From Bacteroides faecalis (GTDB taxonomy: Bacteria > Bacteroidota > Bacteroidia > Bacteroidales > Bacteroidaceae): 64,000 nt of DNA. Location: the NCBI RefSeq assembly GCF_003865075.1, contig NZ_BHWB01000005.1:248001-312000 (forward strand), written 5' to 3'. Of this stretch, positions 17,331-26,169 are shown one piece after another. Within the stretch, counting starts at the first letter, position 1. Every line of letters starts with the position of its first letter. The translations under genes and the position numbers were made by a program. The notes beneath the pieces were generated by a model. The model worked only from the letters and a program-made list of their open reading frames with translations, did no database searches and was not told the DNA's origin.

Positions 17331-17882
17331 ATATCAAAGCTATCGGACGAAGAACTACTAACATGTTATACCAAGTCCGGGAATACAGAATATTTCGGTG
17401 AATTATATAACCGTTATATACCGTTGCTTTATGGTCTCTGCCTGAAATATCTACAAGATGAAGATGATGCACAAGATGCAGTCATGCAACTATTTGAGGA
17501 TCTAATCCCCAAAATGAACAATTATGATATAAAAATATTCAAACCATGGCTCTATCGAGTAGCTAAAAACCACTGCTTGCAACTGTTACGAAAGGGAAAC
17601 AAAGAAATTTCACTAGATTATACCATTAATATTATGGAATCTGATGAATTTCTGCATCTTTTAAGTGAAGGGGATAATTCAGAAGAGCAACTCAAAGCAT
17701 TGCATATTTGCCTGGAAAAGTTGCCCGAAGAACAACGAACCAGCATTACCCGTTTCTTTCTGGAAGAAATGTCTTATGCTGACATTGCCGAACAAACCGG
17801 ACTTACTCTGAATAATGTGAAAAGCTATATCCAAAACGGAAAGCGAAATTTAAAAATCTGTATTAAGAAACAAACCCTATGA
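17331..17882 (+). CDS. RNA polymerase ECF-type sigma factor (sigma-70 family), unusual start
   Basis: ECF sigma factor of about 183 residues if translation starts at the ATA at 17331. Region 2 (ELYNRYIPLLYGLCLKYLQDEDDAQDAVMQLFEDL) and region 4 (LEKLPEEQRTSITRFFLEEMSYADIAEQTGLTLNNVKSYIQNGKRNL) are complete. The frame contains no ATG, GTG or TTG upstream of 17424, and a TTG there would remove the first 31 residues, including the conserved KLSDEELLTCYTKSGNTEYFGELY. Possible non-standard starts after the promoter are ATT 17310, CTG 17313, ATA 17316 and ATA 17331. Its TGA overlaps the ATG of the next gene (17879-17882). It likely directs transcription of an envelope regulon. Confidence 0.78.
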   Translation: MSKLSDEELLTCYTKSGNTEYFGELYNRYIPLLYGLCLKYLQDEDDAQDAVMQLFEDLIPKMNNYDIKIFKPWLYRVAKNHCLQLLRKGNKEISLDYTINIMESDEFLHLLSEGDNSEEQLKALHICLEKLPEEQRTSITRFFLEEMSYADIAEQTGLTLNNVKSYIQNGKRNLKICIKKQTL

Positions 17883-19141
17883 AACTATTGGATTACATAC
17901 GAGGATTACGCAAAGGGAAAGAAGCCCATCGACTGGAAAAAGAGTCGATGAGGGACCCTTTTCTAGCTGACGCCATGGATGGATACCAGCAAGTAGAGGG
18001 AAATCATGAAGAACGGATTAAGGAACTACAGAATCTTATTACAGCCCGTTCTACAAAGAAAAGATATTCGTATGCCATCACTTGGAGTATTGCCGCTTGT
18101 CTGATCATCGGAATTGGGATCAGTAGTTATTTCTTATTCCTGAAAAATAACATGCCGGAAGATACATTCATAGCAAAAGAAACGACTAATACTACGACAG
18201 TAACTCCTGAAATTCCAATTAATCCGAAAACTCCCAAGGAAGAAACTATTCATTCCCCATCTGCTGCAAAAAAGAAACTTCCTGCCAAGAATACTGTTAC
18301 TATAAAAGAAGAGGTTGTAAAGCCCACAGAAATAGAAGATGAGGAACACTCTATTAGTACCATAGATACACTTATCTTACCTAGTAATGAGAAAGATACA
18401 AAAAGGCTCAAACTGAGTGCCAATGCCCCCAATATTATAGAAGGAATGGTGATCGATGAAAAAGGTCAGCCTCTTGTTGGTGCTAATATAACTTTTGGAA
18501 CAAATGAAAGGGATAATAAAGATCAGTCTCTACTTTATGGTACCGTAAAAACGCATGAAGGAAAAATTGACGGTACTATCACAGACATTAACGGAAAGTT
18601 TACCATTCCCCAAGAGCACCTCTTTGGGAAATTGAAAGTAAGTTACATTGGGTATGATCCTGTCAGCATCACTATTAAGGACTCACTTCAGCCCATACTC
18701 ATAGCAATGAAAGAAAGTAGTCAATCAAAATTTGACGAAGTTATAATAACCGGAACTAGTGCACAGAAGAAGATGACTGTTACAGGTGCTATCACATCCG
18801 TAAACGTAGATGATCTGAAACAAGCGCCTCCTACCAATGCTTTGGCAGGAAATATAGCAGGAGTAACCAAACAGATAATTCCGAAACCTGTAATCGGAAT
18901 GAAAAAGTACAAAAAATACCTGAAAAAGAACCTGGTACCTCCTACGGATGAAACCTGTGGCGAAATGAAAGGATCGGTCATATTAACTTTCTCAGTCGAT
19001 AAAAAAGGACGTCCCAACTACGTTAAAGTAAAGAAAGGACTTTGCGAATCCGCAGATAAAGAAGCAATACGCCTAATCCTGGATGGTCCGGATTGGACTT
19101 ATGGAAACACTTCTGCGGAAATTACAGTAAAATTCAAATAA
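17879..19141 (+). CDS. putative anti-sigma factor fused to carboxypeptidase-regulatory-like and TonB C-terminal domains
   Basis: A 420-residue inner-membrane protein. Order: cytoplasmic segment (1-62) with a FLADAMDGYQQVEG motif typical of Bacteroidetes anti-sigma-like proteins, one transmembrane helix (about 63-84), a Thr/Pro/Lys-rich linker, a carboxypeptidase-regulatory-like domain (IIEGMVIDEKGQPLVGANI, from about 185), a plug-like IITGTSAQKKMTVTGAITSVNVDDL and ALAGNIAGV segment, and a TonB C-terminal domain (KYLKKNLVPP...GSVILTFSVDKKGRPNYVKV). It overlaps the sigma gene by four bases, so the two are coupled. The TonB tail suggests contact with an outer-membrane receptor. The plug-like motif repeats in the divergent VWA protein. 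Confidence 0.75.
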   Translation: MKLLDYIRGLRKGKEAHRLEKESMRDPFLADAMDGYQQVEGNHEERIKELQNLITARSTKKRYSYAITWSIAACLIIGIGISSYFLFLKNNMPEDTFIAKETTNTTTVTPEIPINPKTPKEETIHSPSAAKKKLPAKNTVTIKEEVVKPTEIEDEEHSISTIDTLILPSNEKDTKRLKLSANAPNIIEGMVIDEKGQPLVGANITFGTNERDNKDQSLLYGTVKTHEGKIDGTITDINGKFTIPQEHLFGKLKVSYIGYDPVSITIKDSLQPILIAMKESSQSKFDEVIITGTSAQKKMTVTGAITSVNVDDLKQAPPTNALAGNIAGVTKQIIPKPVIGMKKYKKYLKKNLVPPTDETCGEMKGSVILTFSVDKKGRPNYVKVKKGLCESADKEAIRLILDGPDWTYGNTSAEITVKFK

Positions 19142-19166
19142 CCGGGGATACTATTATCTCCCGGTT
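19140..19166. terminator. hairpin between convergent genes
   Basis: AACCGGG (19140-19146) pairs with CCCGGTT (19160-19166). It covers both stop codons of the convergent TonB-tailed and DUF418 genes. No clear T run follows, so termination is only likely. Confidence 0.4.
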
Positions 19167-20338
19167 CCAATCCAAGTACCCTTGCGCCACCAGAACTCCA
19201 AAGGACCTTGCTTATGCCGCGCAAGCCACCAACGGCTGAATATCAGTTGAACAGTAAAGATACATACTGCAATAAGAAGACTTCCTGTTGCTCCTGCATA
19301 TCTATACATAGAGAGTCCGAAGCCATAATAAATACAAACTCCCATGATAGATTGGGATATGTAATTGGTCAAACTCATACGTCCATATGGAATCAACAGA
19401 CTTTGCCAACCATATCCACTATTTTTCTTAAACCAAAGCAATGTAAAAATAGAAACAAGAATAACCATGAAAGCAAAATTTGTATAAGAAGGTACGGCTA
19501 TTTTATAAGGAACCAAAACAGAAGGATTGGTTATTAAATCGGGCACGAAGGTCTTCAAACAATAGAGAGGAATAAAAGCAATGGCAGCATATTTCAGCAT
19601 CTTTTTCCAGAAACATATAGATTCTTCACTTTTAATAAAATACTTTCGGCGTCCCAGCAACATTCCGAACATGAATAAAGCAGCGGTCTGAAACAGACGA
19701 CCATTTTCTACTTGCCAAATGTTACTATACAATTGCCCGTCAGTAATATTAGAACGAAGTACTTCCAGGAAACTACCATTAGCTGTTACTACCTGGGCAC
19801 GTTCAGCATAAGGGATAAAGTGACCTGTCACAGGTACATAATTTGGATCTATCATCGCATAAATAGCACGTCCCCATTCATAAGGCTGCAAAAGCAATAT
19901 AACGGCAATCCAGAAAACCGTTTTATTATTTAATTTACATACCGGAATCAGAGCAAAGCCAACTACTGCATATAACAAAAGTATATCACCATTATAAAAC
20001 AAGGCATGTAACTGTGCAAATAAGAACAACAAACATAGCCTCCATGCAAAACGTCCACGAAAGTCAGTACCCCGTTTTTCGGCATTACGTAATTGGATAT
20101 AAAAACTAAACCCGAACAATAAAGAGAAAGTAGCATACGCTTTTCCGGCAAACAAGAAGAACATCGTATCCCACATATACTTATCTATCGTTTGTAACCA
20201 CGCCGGTACTGTAAATTCCAATGGTAGAAACAAATTATAATGTTCCAGATTATGTAACAATACAATAGCTAAAAGGGCAAATCCACGCAGAGCATCTACT
20301 ACTCCAAGTCGTTCAGTCGTTTTAAGTGTTTGAGTCAT
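19154..20338 (-). CDS. DUF418 family membrane protein (YeiB-like)
   Basis: A 394-residue polytopic inner-membrane protein with about ten hydrophobic segments. The N-terminus RLGVVDALRGFALLAIVLLHN and the C-terminal PYGRMSLTNYISQSIMG followed by QLIFSRWWLARHKQGPLEFWWR are typical of DUF418/YeiB proteins, which are related to acyltransferases. The substrate is unknown. It converges with the TonB-tailed gene 12 bases away. Confidence 0.88.
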   Translation of the reverse strand: MTQTLKTTERLGVVDALRGFALLAIVLLHNLEHYNLFLPLEFTVPAWLQTIDKYMWDTMFFLFAGKAYATFSLLFGFSFYIQLRNAEKRGTDFRGRFAWRLCLLFLFAQLHALFYNGDILLLYAVVGFALIPVCKLNNKTVFWIAVILLLQPYEWGRAIYAMIDPNYVPVTGHFIPYAERAQVVTANGSFLEVLRSNITDGQLYSNIWQVENGRLFQTAALFMFGMLLGRRKYFIKSEESICFWKKMLKYAAIAFIPLYCLKTFVPDLITNPSVLVPYKIAVPSYTNFAFMVILVSIFTLLWFKKNSGYGWQSLLIPYGRMSLTNYISQSIMGVCIYYGFGLSMYRYAGATGSLLIAVCIFTVQLIFSRWWLARHKQGPLEFWWRKGTWIGTGR

Positions 20339-20490
20339 AAAATAGATTTATTCAGGATTACTTAATAATAGCGGTAAAAATAACAGTAAAATCTGAATTA
20401 CAAAAGTTTATAAACATTAAAAGAAAATGGGTCAAAAGATAACTATTAAGGAACCGGGATCTTGTTCTTTCCGTTCAATTCATGATTTCA

Positions 20491-21363
20491 CTAGATCAGT
20501 TCGTAACTAGCCATTTGTATAGGCATATCTAAATTATGCAAAACCTTCTCCAGCAAAATCCCTTCCCTATTATCATACTCATACCCAAAAGTAGCCCGAA
20601 TCCCTTGCAAAATAAATTGTGTTGCACGGTCTAATGCCATCGGAAGGCTATCTCCTTGCATCAAAGAACCGGTTATAACACTCGTAAAAGTATCTCCTGT
20701 TCCCGGATAATGAGCCGGTAAATACGGACAGGTCACTTTCCAATAGCGATTTCCGTTCCTGTTATAGGCATAAACGGAAGTTTTACGTGTATCTTTATGC
20801 ACCGGAACACTGGTTATTATAACGACTTCCGGTCCTTTATCGGATAAATGACGCAGATATTCCTTCAATTCTTCATCTGTATTATCAGCTTTATATGGTT
20901 TATCCAACAAATAAAAAAGCTCGGTCAGGTTCGGAGTTATCACATCTGCTTTTGTGATGAGATGACGCATTTCCTTGACCATATCCATGTCGAAGTTAGT
21001 ATATAGACGTCCATTATCTCCCAATACCGGATCTGCCACTACCAAACTATCCGATCTTCTGAAATCATTAATAAAATCAGAAACAATCTGAATCTGCCTG
21101 GGAGATCCCAGATAACCGGTATAAATCGCATCAAACTGTACCTCCAATTTCTTCCATTCAGCAATAATTTTCGGCATTTCATCGGTCAGATCCAAAAAGG
21201 AAAAACCGGGATACTGTGTATGATTAGATAATACAGCTGTAGGAAGTGGACAAACCTGAAATCCCATCGATGATAAAATGGGAATTACAACCGTCAATGA
21301 AACTCGTCCCATCCCCGAAAGATCATGAACAGCCGCTATTTTCTTTACTTTATTTGCATACAT
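20491..21363 (-). CDS. pyridoxamine kinase
   Basis: A 290-residue ribokinase-fold enzyme that phosphorylates vitamin B6 vitamers to pyridoxal/pyridoxamine phosphate in the cytosol. Evidence: AAVHDLSGMGRVSLTVVIPIL start, IYTGYLGSPRQ, VADPVLGDNGRLY and the PGTGDTFTSVI anion-hole motif, all in the PdxY order. The length is usual. It lies 63 bases after lutC on the same strand and may be its last operon member. Confidence 0.88.
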   Translation of the reverse strand: MYANKVKKIAAVHDLSGMGRVSLTVVIPILSSMGFQVCPLPTAVLSNHTQYPGFSFLDLTDEMPKIIAEWKKLEVQFDAIYTGYLGSPRQIQIVSDFINDFRRSDSLVVADPVLGDNGRLYTNFDMDMVKEMRHLITKADVITPNLTELFYLLDKPYKADNTDEELKEYLRHLSDKGPEVVIITSVPVHKDTRKTSVYAYNRNGNRYWKVTCPYLPAHYPGTGDTFTSVITGSLMQGDSLPMALDRATQFILQGIRATFGYEYDNREGILLEKVLHNLDMPIQMASYELI

Positions 21364-21426
21364 TACATTATAATTATTTATGCGATTTAGTAGTTAAAAA
21401 TCTAATTTGTCACCCCTCTCCGTCAT

Positions 21427-22008
21427 TCATTTCAAAATAACTAATACTTCCCGCGCCCCATGAGCCCCCATCACTAATGCCTGTTCAATGTCAGCCGTCT
21501 TAGACGGACCGGAAATAAATGTTCCAAACTGATATTCCTGTCCGACTAATCCGCAATAAGCATCAAACATCGTATTTACAATTTTATTCCGATCGAGTAA
21601 AATTACCAGGCTTTCGGAAATAAAGTAAATAGCTTTATACTTGACTCTTTGTGGAATCCATATGGCTCCATTTTCTGCAACCCCTATCTCTCCTTCAATT
21701 ACTGCCACCTCTGTTCCATCCAATTCTTTCGGATCATCGAGATTGTCCGGATTGAAAGTGGCACAAGAAACCTCCGGTAACACAGAAGCTATACGTGTTG
21801 CAGCCGGATAAGTTCGGCGGATGACTTGATTCACATCCTCTCCTTCCCCTAATATTATAGCAGTACCGCCTACAGCACGACTAATCGCACAAAACTGTTC
21901 AAGCTTATCAGGATAAGACAGCCGTTTCATATCTACTATATCCGGCTTGTCATAACGAACCTGTGTATTTTTGCGGATACTCGCTAATATTTCTTCTCTA
22001 CTACTCAT
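21427..22008 (-). CDS. lutC: lactate utilisation protein C (LUD domain)
   Basis: A 193-residue LUD-domain protein, the third member of the LutABC L-lactate oxidising complex. Conserved features include SSREEILASIR at the start, VIEGEIGVAENGAIWI and FISGPSKTADIEQALVMGAHGAREVLVILK at the end. The ATG at 22008 is chosen: the frame reaches 22113 but only through residues that overlap lutB and look non-coding. It overlaps the lutB stop by eight bases, so they are translationally coupled. Confidence 0.87.
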   Translation of the reverse strand: MSSREEILASIRKNTQVRYDKPDIVDMKRLSYPDKLEQFCAISRAVGGTAIILGEGEDVNQVIRRTYPAATRIASVLPEVSCATFNPDNLDDPKELDGTEVAVIEGEIGVAENGAIWIPQRVKYKAIYFISESLVILLDRNKIVNTMFDAYCGLVGQEYQFGTFISGPSKTADIEQALVMGAHGAREVLVILK

Positions 22009-23389
22009 TGTTATCCTCCTTTCCCTGTACTTCATTCTTTTTCCACATTTCATTGAACGACTCTTTAGCAAACTTCGGAAGTTCACGTCCTTTACCCCAA
22101 GCATCAAGATCATTATATTTCATGAAGCGTGGCAAACCATTCACAACAGGAGCTACCCACAAAGCCGCATTGAACAATGCCGGACGGTCCATCAGGAACT
22201 TCATGCCACCGGACATTATCTTCTTTCCGGCATTTGCTTTTCCTAAACCATCCAAATCCTGGCGCCATTTATAAATCTGCTCTGCCAAATCTACCTTCAC
22301 CGGGCAGACATCAGAACAGGACATGCACAATGAACAAGCAGAAAGATTATCGTAATACTTCTCCGGATCATGTGCCATCCCCAGATTAATACCGATAGGT
22401 CCGGGAATAAAATAAGTATAAGAATATCCTCCGCTCCTGCGATACACCGGACAAGTATTCATACAGGCACCACAACGGATACAATTCAATGTTTTAATAT
22501 GATCAGTCTTAGAGAGTATTTCACTTCGACCGTTATCCACGATAATAATATGATATTCACCCCCTTCGCGTGGACGGCGATACTGAGAAGTATAAGTTGT
22601 CACCGGCTGTCCGGTAGCCGAACGTGCCAACAGACGTGTAAATACTCCTAAAGATTCCAGATCCGGTACAATCTTTTCTATTCCGAAAGCAGCAATATTC
22701 AGTTTCGGATAAGATGTTCCCATATCTGCATTACCTTCATTTGTACACACAACGATATCGCCCGTAGAAGCTACGGCAAAGTTTGCTCCCGTCATGGCAG
22801 CTTCTGCATTGAGGAAAAGATGTCTTAGATTCTTACGAGCCGCATGAGTCAGATAAGTCGGATCAAAATTACCTTTTTCCGTACCCATCTCTTTTTCAAA
22901 AAGTTCGCCTACTTGCTCCCGTTTGATATGAATAGCAGGCATTACAATGTGGCTGGGAGCCTCATGCATCAATTGAAGAATACGTTCTCCCAAATCCGAT
23001 TCAACAACGTCAATTCCACGTTCCATCAGGAAAGGATTCAGCCCGCACTCTTCGGCAAGCATAGATTTGCTTTTGATAAAATGATGGACATTATGTTCAT
23101 TCAATATATCATAAACGATGGCACAATATTCGGCTGCATCTTTCGCCCAATGAACAATAGCACCATTAGCAGTAGCATTCTTTTCGAACTCAACCAAAAG
23201 TTCTTCCAAATGGCTGTTGGAATAAAGCTTCAATTCACAAGCCTTATCACGCAGTTCCTCCCATTCGGGAACTTCTTTACTCATTTTGTCCCTTTTGACA
23301 CGAACCATCCAAAGGGTTTCGTTATACCACGCTGCCATCTTGCTGTCCTGCAAGAACTTCTCTGCAGCTTTTGCATGTTTGGTACTCAT
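22001..23389 (-). CDS. lutB: lactate utilisation protein B (iron-sulfur, LUD domain)
   Basis: A 462-residue iron-sulfur protein with an N-terminal LUD domain and two 4Fe-4S motifs: CIRCGACMNTCPVY (about residue 302) and CSLCMSCSDVCPVKVDL (about 350). It is the electron-carrying subunit of LutABC, oxidising lactate to pyruvate. Its ATG overlaps the lutA TGA (ATGA, 23386-23389). Confidence 0.9.
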   Translation of the reverse strand: MSTKHAKAAEKFLQDSKMAAWYNETLWMVRVKRDKMSKEVPEWEELRDKACELKLYSNSHLEELLVEFEKNATANGAIVHWAKDAAEYCAIVYDILNEHNVHHFIKSKSMLAEECGLNPFLMERGIDVVESDLGERILQLMHEAPSHIVMPAIHIKREQVGELFEKEMGTEKGNFDPTYLTHAARKNLRHLFLNAEAAMTGANFAVASTGDIVVCTNEGNADMGTSYPKLNIAAFGIEKIVPDLESLGVFTRLLARSATGQPVTTYTSQYRRPREGGEYHIIIVDNGRSEILSKTDHIKTLNCIRCGACMNTCPVYRRSGGYSYTYFIPGPIGINLGMAHDPEKYYDNLSACSLCMSCSDVCPVKVDLAEQIYKWRQDLDGLGKANAGKKIMSGGMKFLMDRPALFNAALWVAPVVNGLPRFMKYNDLDAWGKGRELPKFAKESFNEMWKKNEVQGKEDNNE

Positions 23390-24126
23390 GACTGCGAAGC
23401 TAAGATTTCTACTATATGAATGATTTTTATAGGAAGATGTTCCCTTTCAATAACGCCTTGCATATGCATCAAACAGGAACTATCGGCTCCTACTATATAT
23501 TCGGCACCGGTAGCCATGTGATTTTTCACCTTATCCCGTCCCATACAAACAGATACCGCTTGTTCTTCCACAGCGAACATACCTCCAAATCCACAACATT
23601 CATCCACACGAGCAGGTTCGAAAACTTCAATGCCTTCTACCATATCAAGTAAATCACGCAATTTATTAAAATAAGGAATGTTCAACTCACTTGGAGCAGA
23701 AAGAAGTAGTTCGCGCACACCATGGCAACTATTATGAATGCTTACTTTATGCGGAAAACGTGCCGGTAGTTTCGAAGGTTTAAGTACATCATGGATAAAT
23801 GCACAAAGATCATGAATCTTACCCGCACTTTGACAAATATGTCCTTCTTTCTTTAGGATACCGGGATGGTTCTCTTTCACAAAAGCCACACAACTGGCAG
23901 AAGGACCGACAATATAATCGTACTTCTGAAACAATTCATCAAACCGGAGTGCCAATTTCAACGATTCATCCTCAAAACCGGCATTTGCCATCGGTTGTCC
24001 GCAACAGGTCTGGTCTAACGGATAATCGACATCTACTCCTAAACTTTTTAATAGCTTATACGACGCCACTCCCACATTCGGATAGATGGCATTGATATAA
24101 CAAGGAATAAACAAACCTACTTTCAT
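23386..24126 (-). CDS. lutA: lactate utilisation protein A (CCG-type iron-sulfur)
   Basis: A 246-residue protein of the glycolate-oxidase iron-sulfur type, with two CCG motifs: CCGQPMANAGF and ECCGFGGMFAVE, plus a third conserved SSCLMHM segment. It acts with LutB and LutC. It starts the lut run and lies 50 bases after queE. Confidence 0.9.
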   Translation of the reverse strand: MKVGLFIPCYINAIYPNVGVASYKLLKSLGVDVDYPLDQTCCGQPMANAGFEDESLKLALRFDELFQKYDYIVGPSASCVAFVKENHPGILKKEGHICQSAGKIHDLCAFIHDVLKPSKLPARFPHKVSIHNSCHGVRELLLSAPSELNIPYFNKLRDLLDMVEGIEVFEPARVDECCGFGGMFAVEEQAVSVCMGRDKVKNHMATGAEYIVGADSSCLMHMQGVIEREHLPIKIIHIVEILASQS

Positions 24127-24176
24127 AATGTATATGTAAAATATTATAAGCTCCTCCAGTCCATCCGTTTATCTAT

Positions 24177-24722
24177 TTAGCGGATGTCGATAAGTTTATG
24201 CGTTTGCAAGCTAAGTCTCCATTTGGGATGTCGCATTACGCAGTCTACTGTTTCAGCAGTATTATTACAAGAACAAGGCTGAAGGTAAAAATGTTCGGCA
24301 AAAAGTGATTCATACATGCTGATATCTTGTCCTTCATAGACAACTTTCACTTCATCCATCCGGGCAATCTCCAGTTTAGAGCCATGCTTAGGCGAACAAG
24401 TTACCCAATCAATCGATTCAGGCAACACACAAGTTCCATTTGTTTCGATACAAACATATTTACCCGCTTCATGCAAACGGTCAATAAAACCATTATCGAT
24501 CCATAACGAAGGCTCTCCCCCTGTCAGAACCACCATAGTAGCGGGATATTTTCTTACCTCTTCAATAATTTTCTCATCAGTCAGCATGATTCCTTCTTCA
24601 TGCTGTGTATCACAAAAGCTACATTTCAAGTTACATCCGGAGAAACGGATAAAGACAGCAGGGGTTCCGGTATGATAACCTTCCCCTTGCAAACTATAAA
24701 AGATTTCGTTAATCTTTCTCAT
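24177..24722 (-). CDS. queE: 7-carboxy-7-deazaguanine synthase (queuosine biosynthesis)
   Basis: A 181-residue radical SAM enzyme that converts 6-carboxytetrahydropterin to 7-carboxy-7-deazaguanine. Motifs: FYSLQGEGYHTGTPAVFIRFSGCN, the CNLKCSFC cluster motif (near residue 31), VVLTGGEPSL and the C-terminal SLQTHKL. It follows queD by 26 bases. Confidence 0.92.
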   Translation of the reverse strand: MRKINEIFYSLQGEGYHTGTPAVFIRFSGCNLKCSFCDTQHEEGIMLTDEKIIEEVRKYPATMVVLTGGEPSLWIDNGFIDRLHEAGKYVCIETNGTCVLPESIDWVTCSPKHGSKLEIARMDEVKVVYEGQDISMYESLFAEHFYLQPCSCNNTAETVDCVMRHPKWRLSLQTHKLIDIR

Positions 24723-24748
24723 CGTTCATTCGCATCTTTAAATTATTC

Positions 24749-25108
24749 TCACTCGGATTCTTTTTCATCTTCCGGATAATCTTTTTCGTAAATGATTATA
24801 TTCCCTTCCGACTCCTGAACTTCTACTTTATAACATTGTGGAATCTGTTTGCAAACCCAACGTGCTATATTTTCAGCTGTCGGATTAAATGAAAGTACTT
24901 CATTCAGATTTTGATGGTCCAACTTTTCTTTTACCAACTCTTTGATACGGGTGAAATCTACGACCATTCCTTCTGAGTTTAGCCGTGTAGAACGGCAATA
25001 GACAGTGATAATCCAATTGTGACCGTGTAGACTGGCGCATTTACTGCGATACGGAAGTACCAGCTTATGGGAAGCCGATATCTCCATGCGTTTAATTACT
25101 GTAAACAT
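24749..25108 (-). CDS. queD: 6-carboxy-5,6,7,8-tetrahydropterin synthase
   Basis: A 119-residue PTPS-fold enzyme making the queuosine precursor 6-carboxytetrahydropterin. The zinc ligands are in ISASHKL (His about 14) and LHGHNW (His about 29 and 31). It heads the queD-queE pair. A -7 box (25162-25169) and a short hairpin leader lie upstream. Confidence 0.9.
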   Translation of the reverse strand: MFTVIKRMEISASHKLVLPYRSKCASLHGHNWIITVYCRSTRLNSEGMVVDFTRIKELVKEKLDHQNLNEVLSFNPTAENIARWVCKQIPQCYKVEVQESEGNIIIYEKDYPEDEKESE

Positions 25109-25169
25109 TGTTTTAAGTATTTAATAAGTTTCCTGCACCTAATGTCACCTCGATGCAAGGACAAAGGTA
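25109..25169 (-). promoter_or_regulatory. promoter and hairpin leader of queD
   Basis: The minus strand reads TACCTTTG at 25162-25169, then a leader of about 50 bases containing a stem of CC-TGCA and TGCA-GG with a purine-rich loop. It does not match the preQ1-I aptamer consensus that I know. A metabolite-sensing role is only a guess. Confidence 0.4.
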
Positions 25170-25237
25170 ATACAAAAAGAGTGTTTATTCGACAAATAGG
25201 AGTGTTTTTTCTTCATCTAATTCAGCACACAAATAAA

Positions 25238-25269
25238 TTTGCTTCTACATCCAGTTTGCATTATCTTTG
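25238..25269 (+). promoter_or_regulatory. promoter of the DUF454 gene
   Basis: TTTG (25238-25241), 20 bases, TATCTTTG (25262-25269). It ends four bases before the ATG, which suggests a leaderless or nearly leaderless mRNA. Confidence 0.75.
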
Positions 25270-25273
25270 CGAC

Positions 25274-25633
25274 ATGAAAACCCTCTGTATTGTTATAGGA
25301 AGTATTTCTCTGGCACTCGGCATTCTCGGCATCTTTTTGCCGCTATTGCCTACTACTCCTTTCTTACTACTCACCGCTGCCCTTTACTTCAAAGGGTCAC
25401 CCCGGTTATATAATTGGTTACTAAATCACCGGCATTTCGGGCCATACATTCGTAACTTCCGCGAAAACAAAGCAATACCTTTACGTGCCAAAATCATTTC
25501 TCTCACTCTAATGTGGGGAACCATGTCTTATTGTATATTCTTCCTGATCCCACTTTTATGGGTAAAAATACTCCTTGCACTGATAGCAGCAGGAGTCACT
25601 TATCATATTCTTTCTTTCAAAACGTTGAAATAA
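25274..25633 (+). CDS. DUF454 family inner-membrane protein (YbaN-like)
   Basis: A 119-residue membrane protein with a conserved N-terminus (LGIFLPLLPTTPFLLLTAALYF) and SPRLYNWLLNHRHFGPYIRNFRENKAIP, the DUF454/YbaN pattern. It has two to three transmembrane helices. The ATG at 25274 matches known family N-termini; the frame extends to 25067 only through queD antisense. It converges with the nucleosidase gene, overlapping by 31 bases. Confidence 0.85.
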   Translation: MKTLCIVIGSISLALGILGIFLPLLPTTPFLLLTAALYFKGSPRLYNWLLNHRHFGPYIRNFRENKAIPLRAKIISLTLMWGTMSYCIFFLIPLLWVKILLALIAAGVTYHILSFKTLK

Positions 25634-26169
25634 TGCGAAAGTCCCTGACGGGCTTCTGCCAGCTTATCCTCCCAATGTTTCACCGAATTTTGTCCGATGA
25701 TATCCGACACATATTTCACCGAAATAAAAGGTATTTCTTTCGCCCGGCAAACGAATGCTTGCGCATAAGCTTCCATATCTACGACATCTCCAGTGACATG
25801 GGTCAGCTCTGTCAAGAAACTATCTCCTGTATTGCAAACTCCTTCTTCCGTCCAATGTTGACAAAAACCTTTTTCTTTGAGTAAAGCAGACGAGTCAATC
25901 TCCGACTCCAATCCAAAATCTGTCATCTTTTGCATATCACGGTCTACAAACTTACGACAAACAAAGATATCTCCTACTTGGTGATTAACGGTTCCAGCCG
26001 TACCAAGATTCAAAACTAAATTCGGTTGCACCTGCCGAATCGCTTCCGCCAAATGAAAAGCTGCCTTCACTTTACCAATACCTGTACGAATATAATAAGG
26101 TTCCACTTCAGGCCATTTAATCTCTACAAATTCGCCTTGAACAGCATAGGTTACCAATATTTTCAACAT
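25603..26169 (-). CDS. MTA/SAH nucleosidase-like protein (PNP/UDP phosphorylase family)
   Basis: A 188-residue cytosolic enzyme of the nucleoside phosphorylase fold. It has the N-terminal KILVTYAVQGEF start, LNLGTAGTV (substrate loop), VVDMEAYAQAFVC (the Glu that binds ribose) and VKYVSDIIG. It is shorter than MtnN (about 230) and could be a futalosine or methylthioadenosine hydrolase. Substrate is undetermined. It is alone on the minus strand between DUF454 and the cold-shock operon. Confidence 0.72.
   Translation of the reverse strand: MLKILVTYAVQGEFVEIKWPEVEPYYIRTGIGKVKAAFHLAEAIRQVQPNLVLNLGTAGTVNHQVGDIFVCRKFVDRDMQKMTDFGLESEIDSSALLKEKGFCQHWTEEGVCNTGDSFLTELTHVTGDVVDMEAYAQAFVCRAKEIPFISVKYVSDIIGQNSVKHWEDKLAEARQGLSHYFNVLKERI

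Noticed and set aside
25109..25169. preQ1 riboswitch before queD
   Set aside because: The known preQ1-I consensus (a C-rich loop and an A-rich tail) is not seen; kept only as a weak finding.
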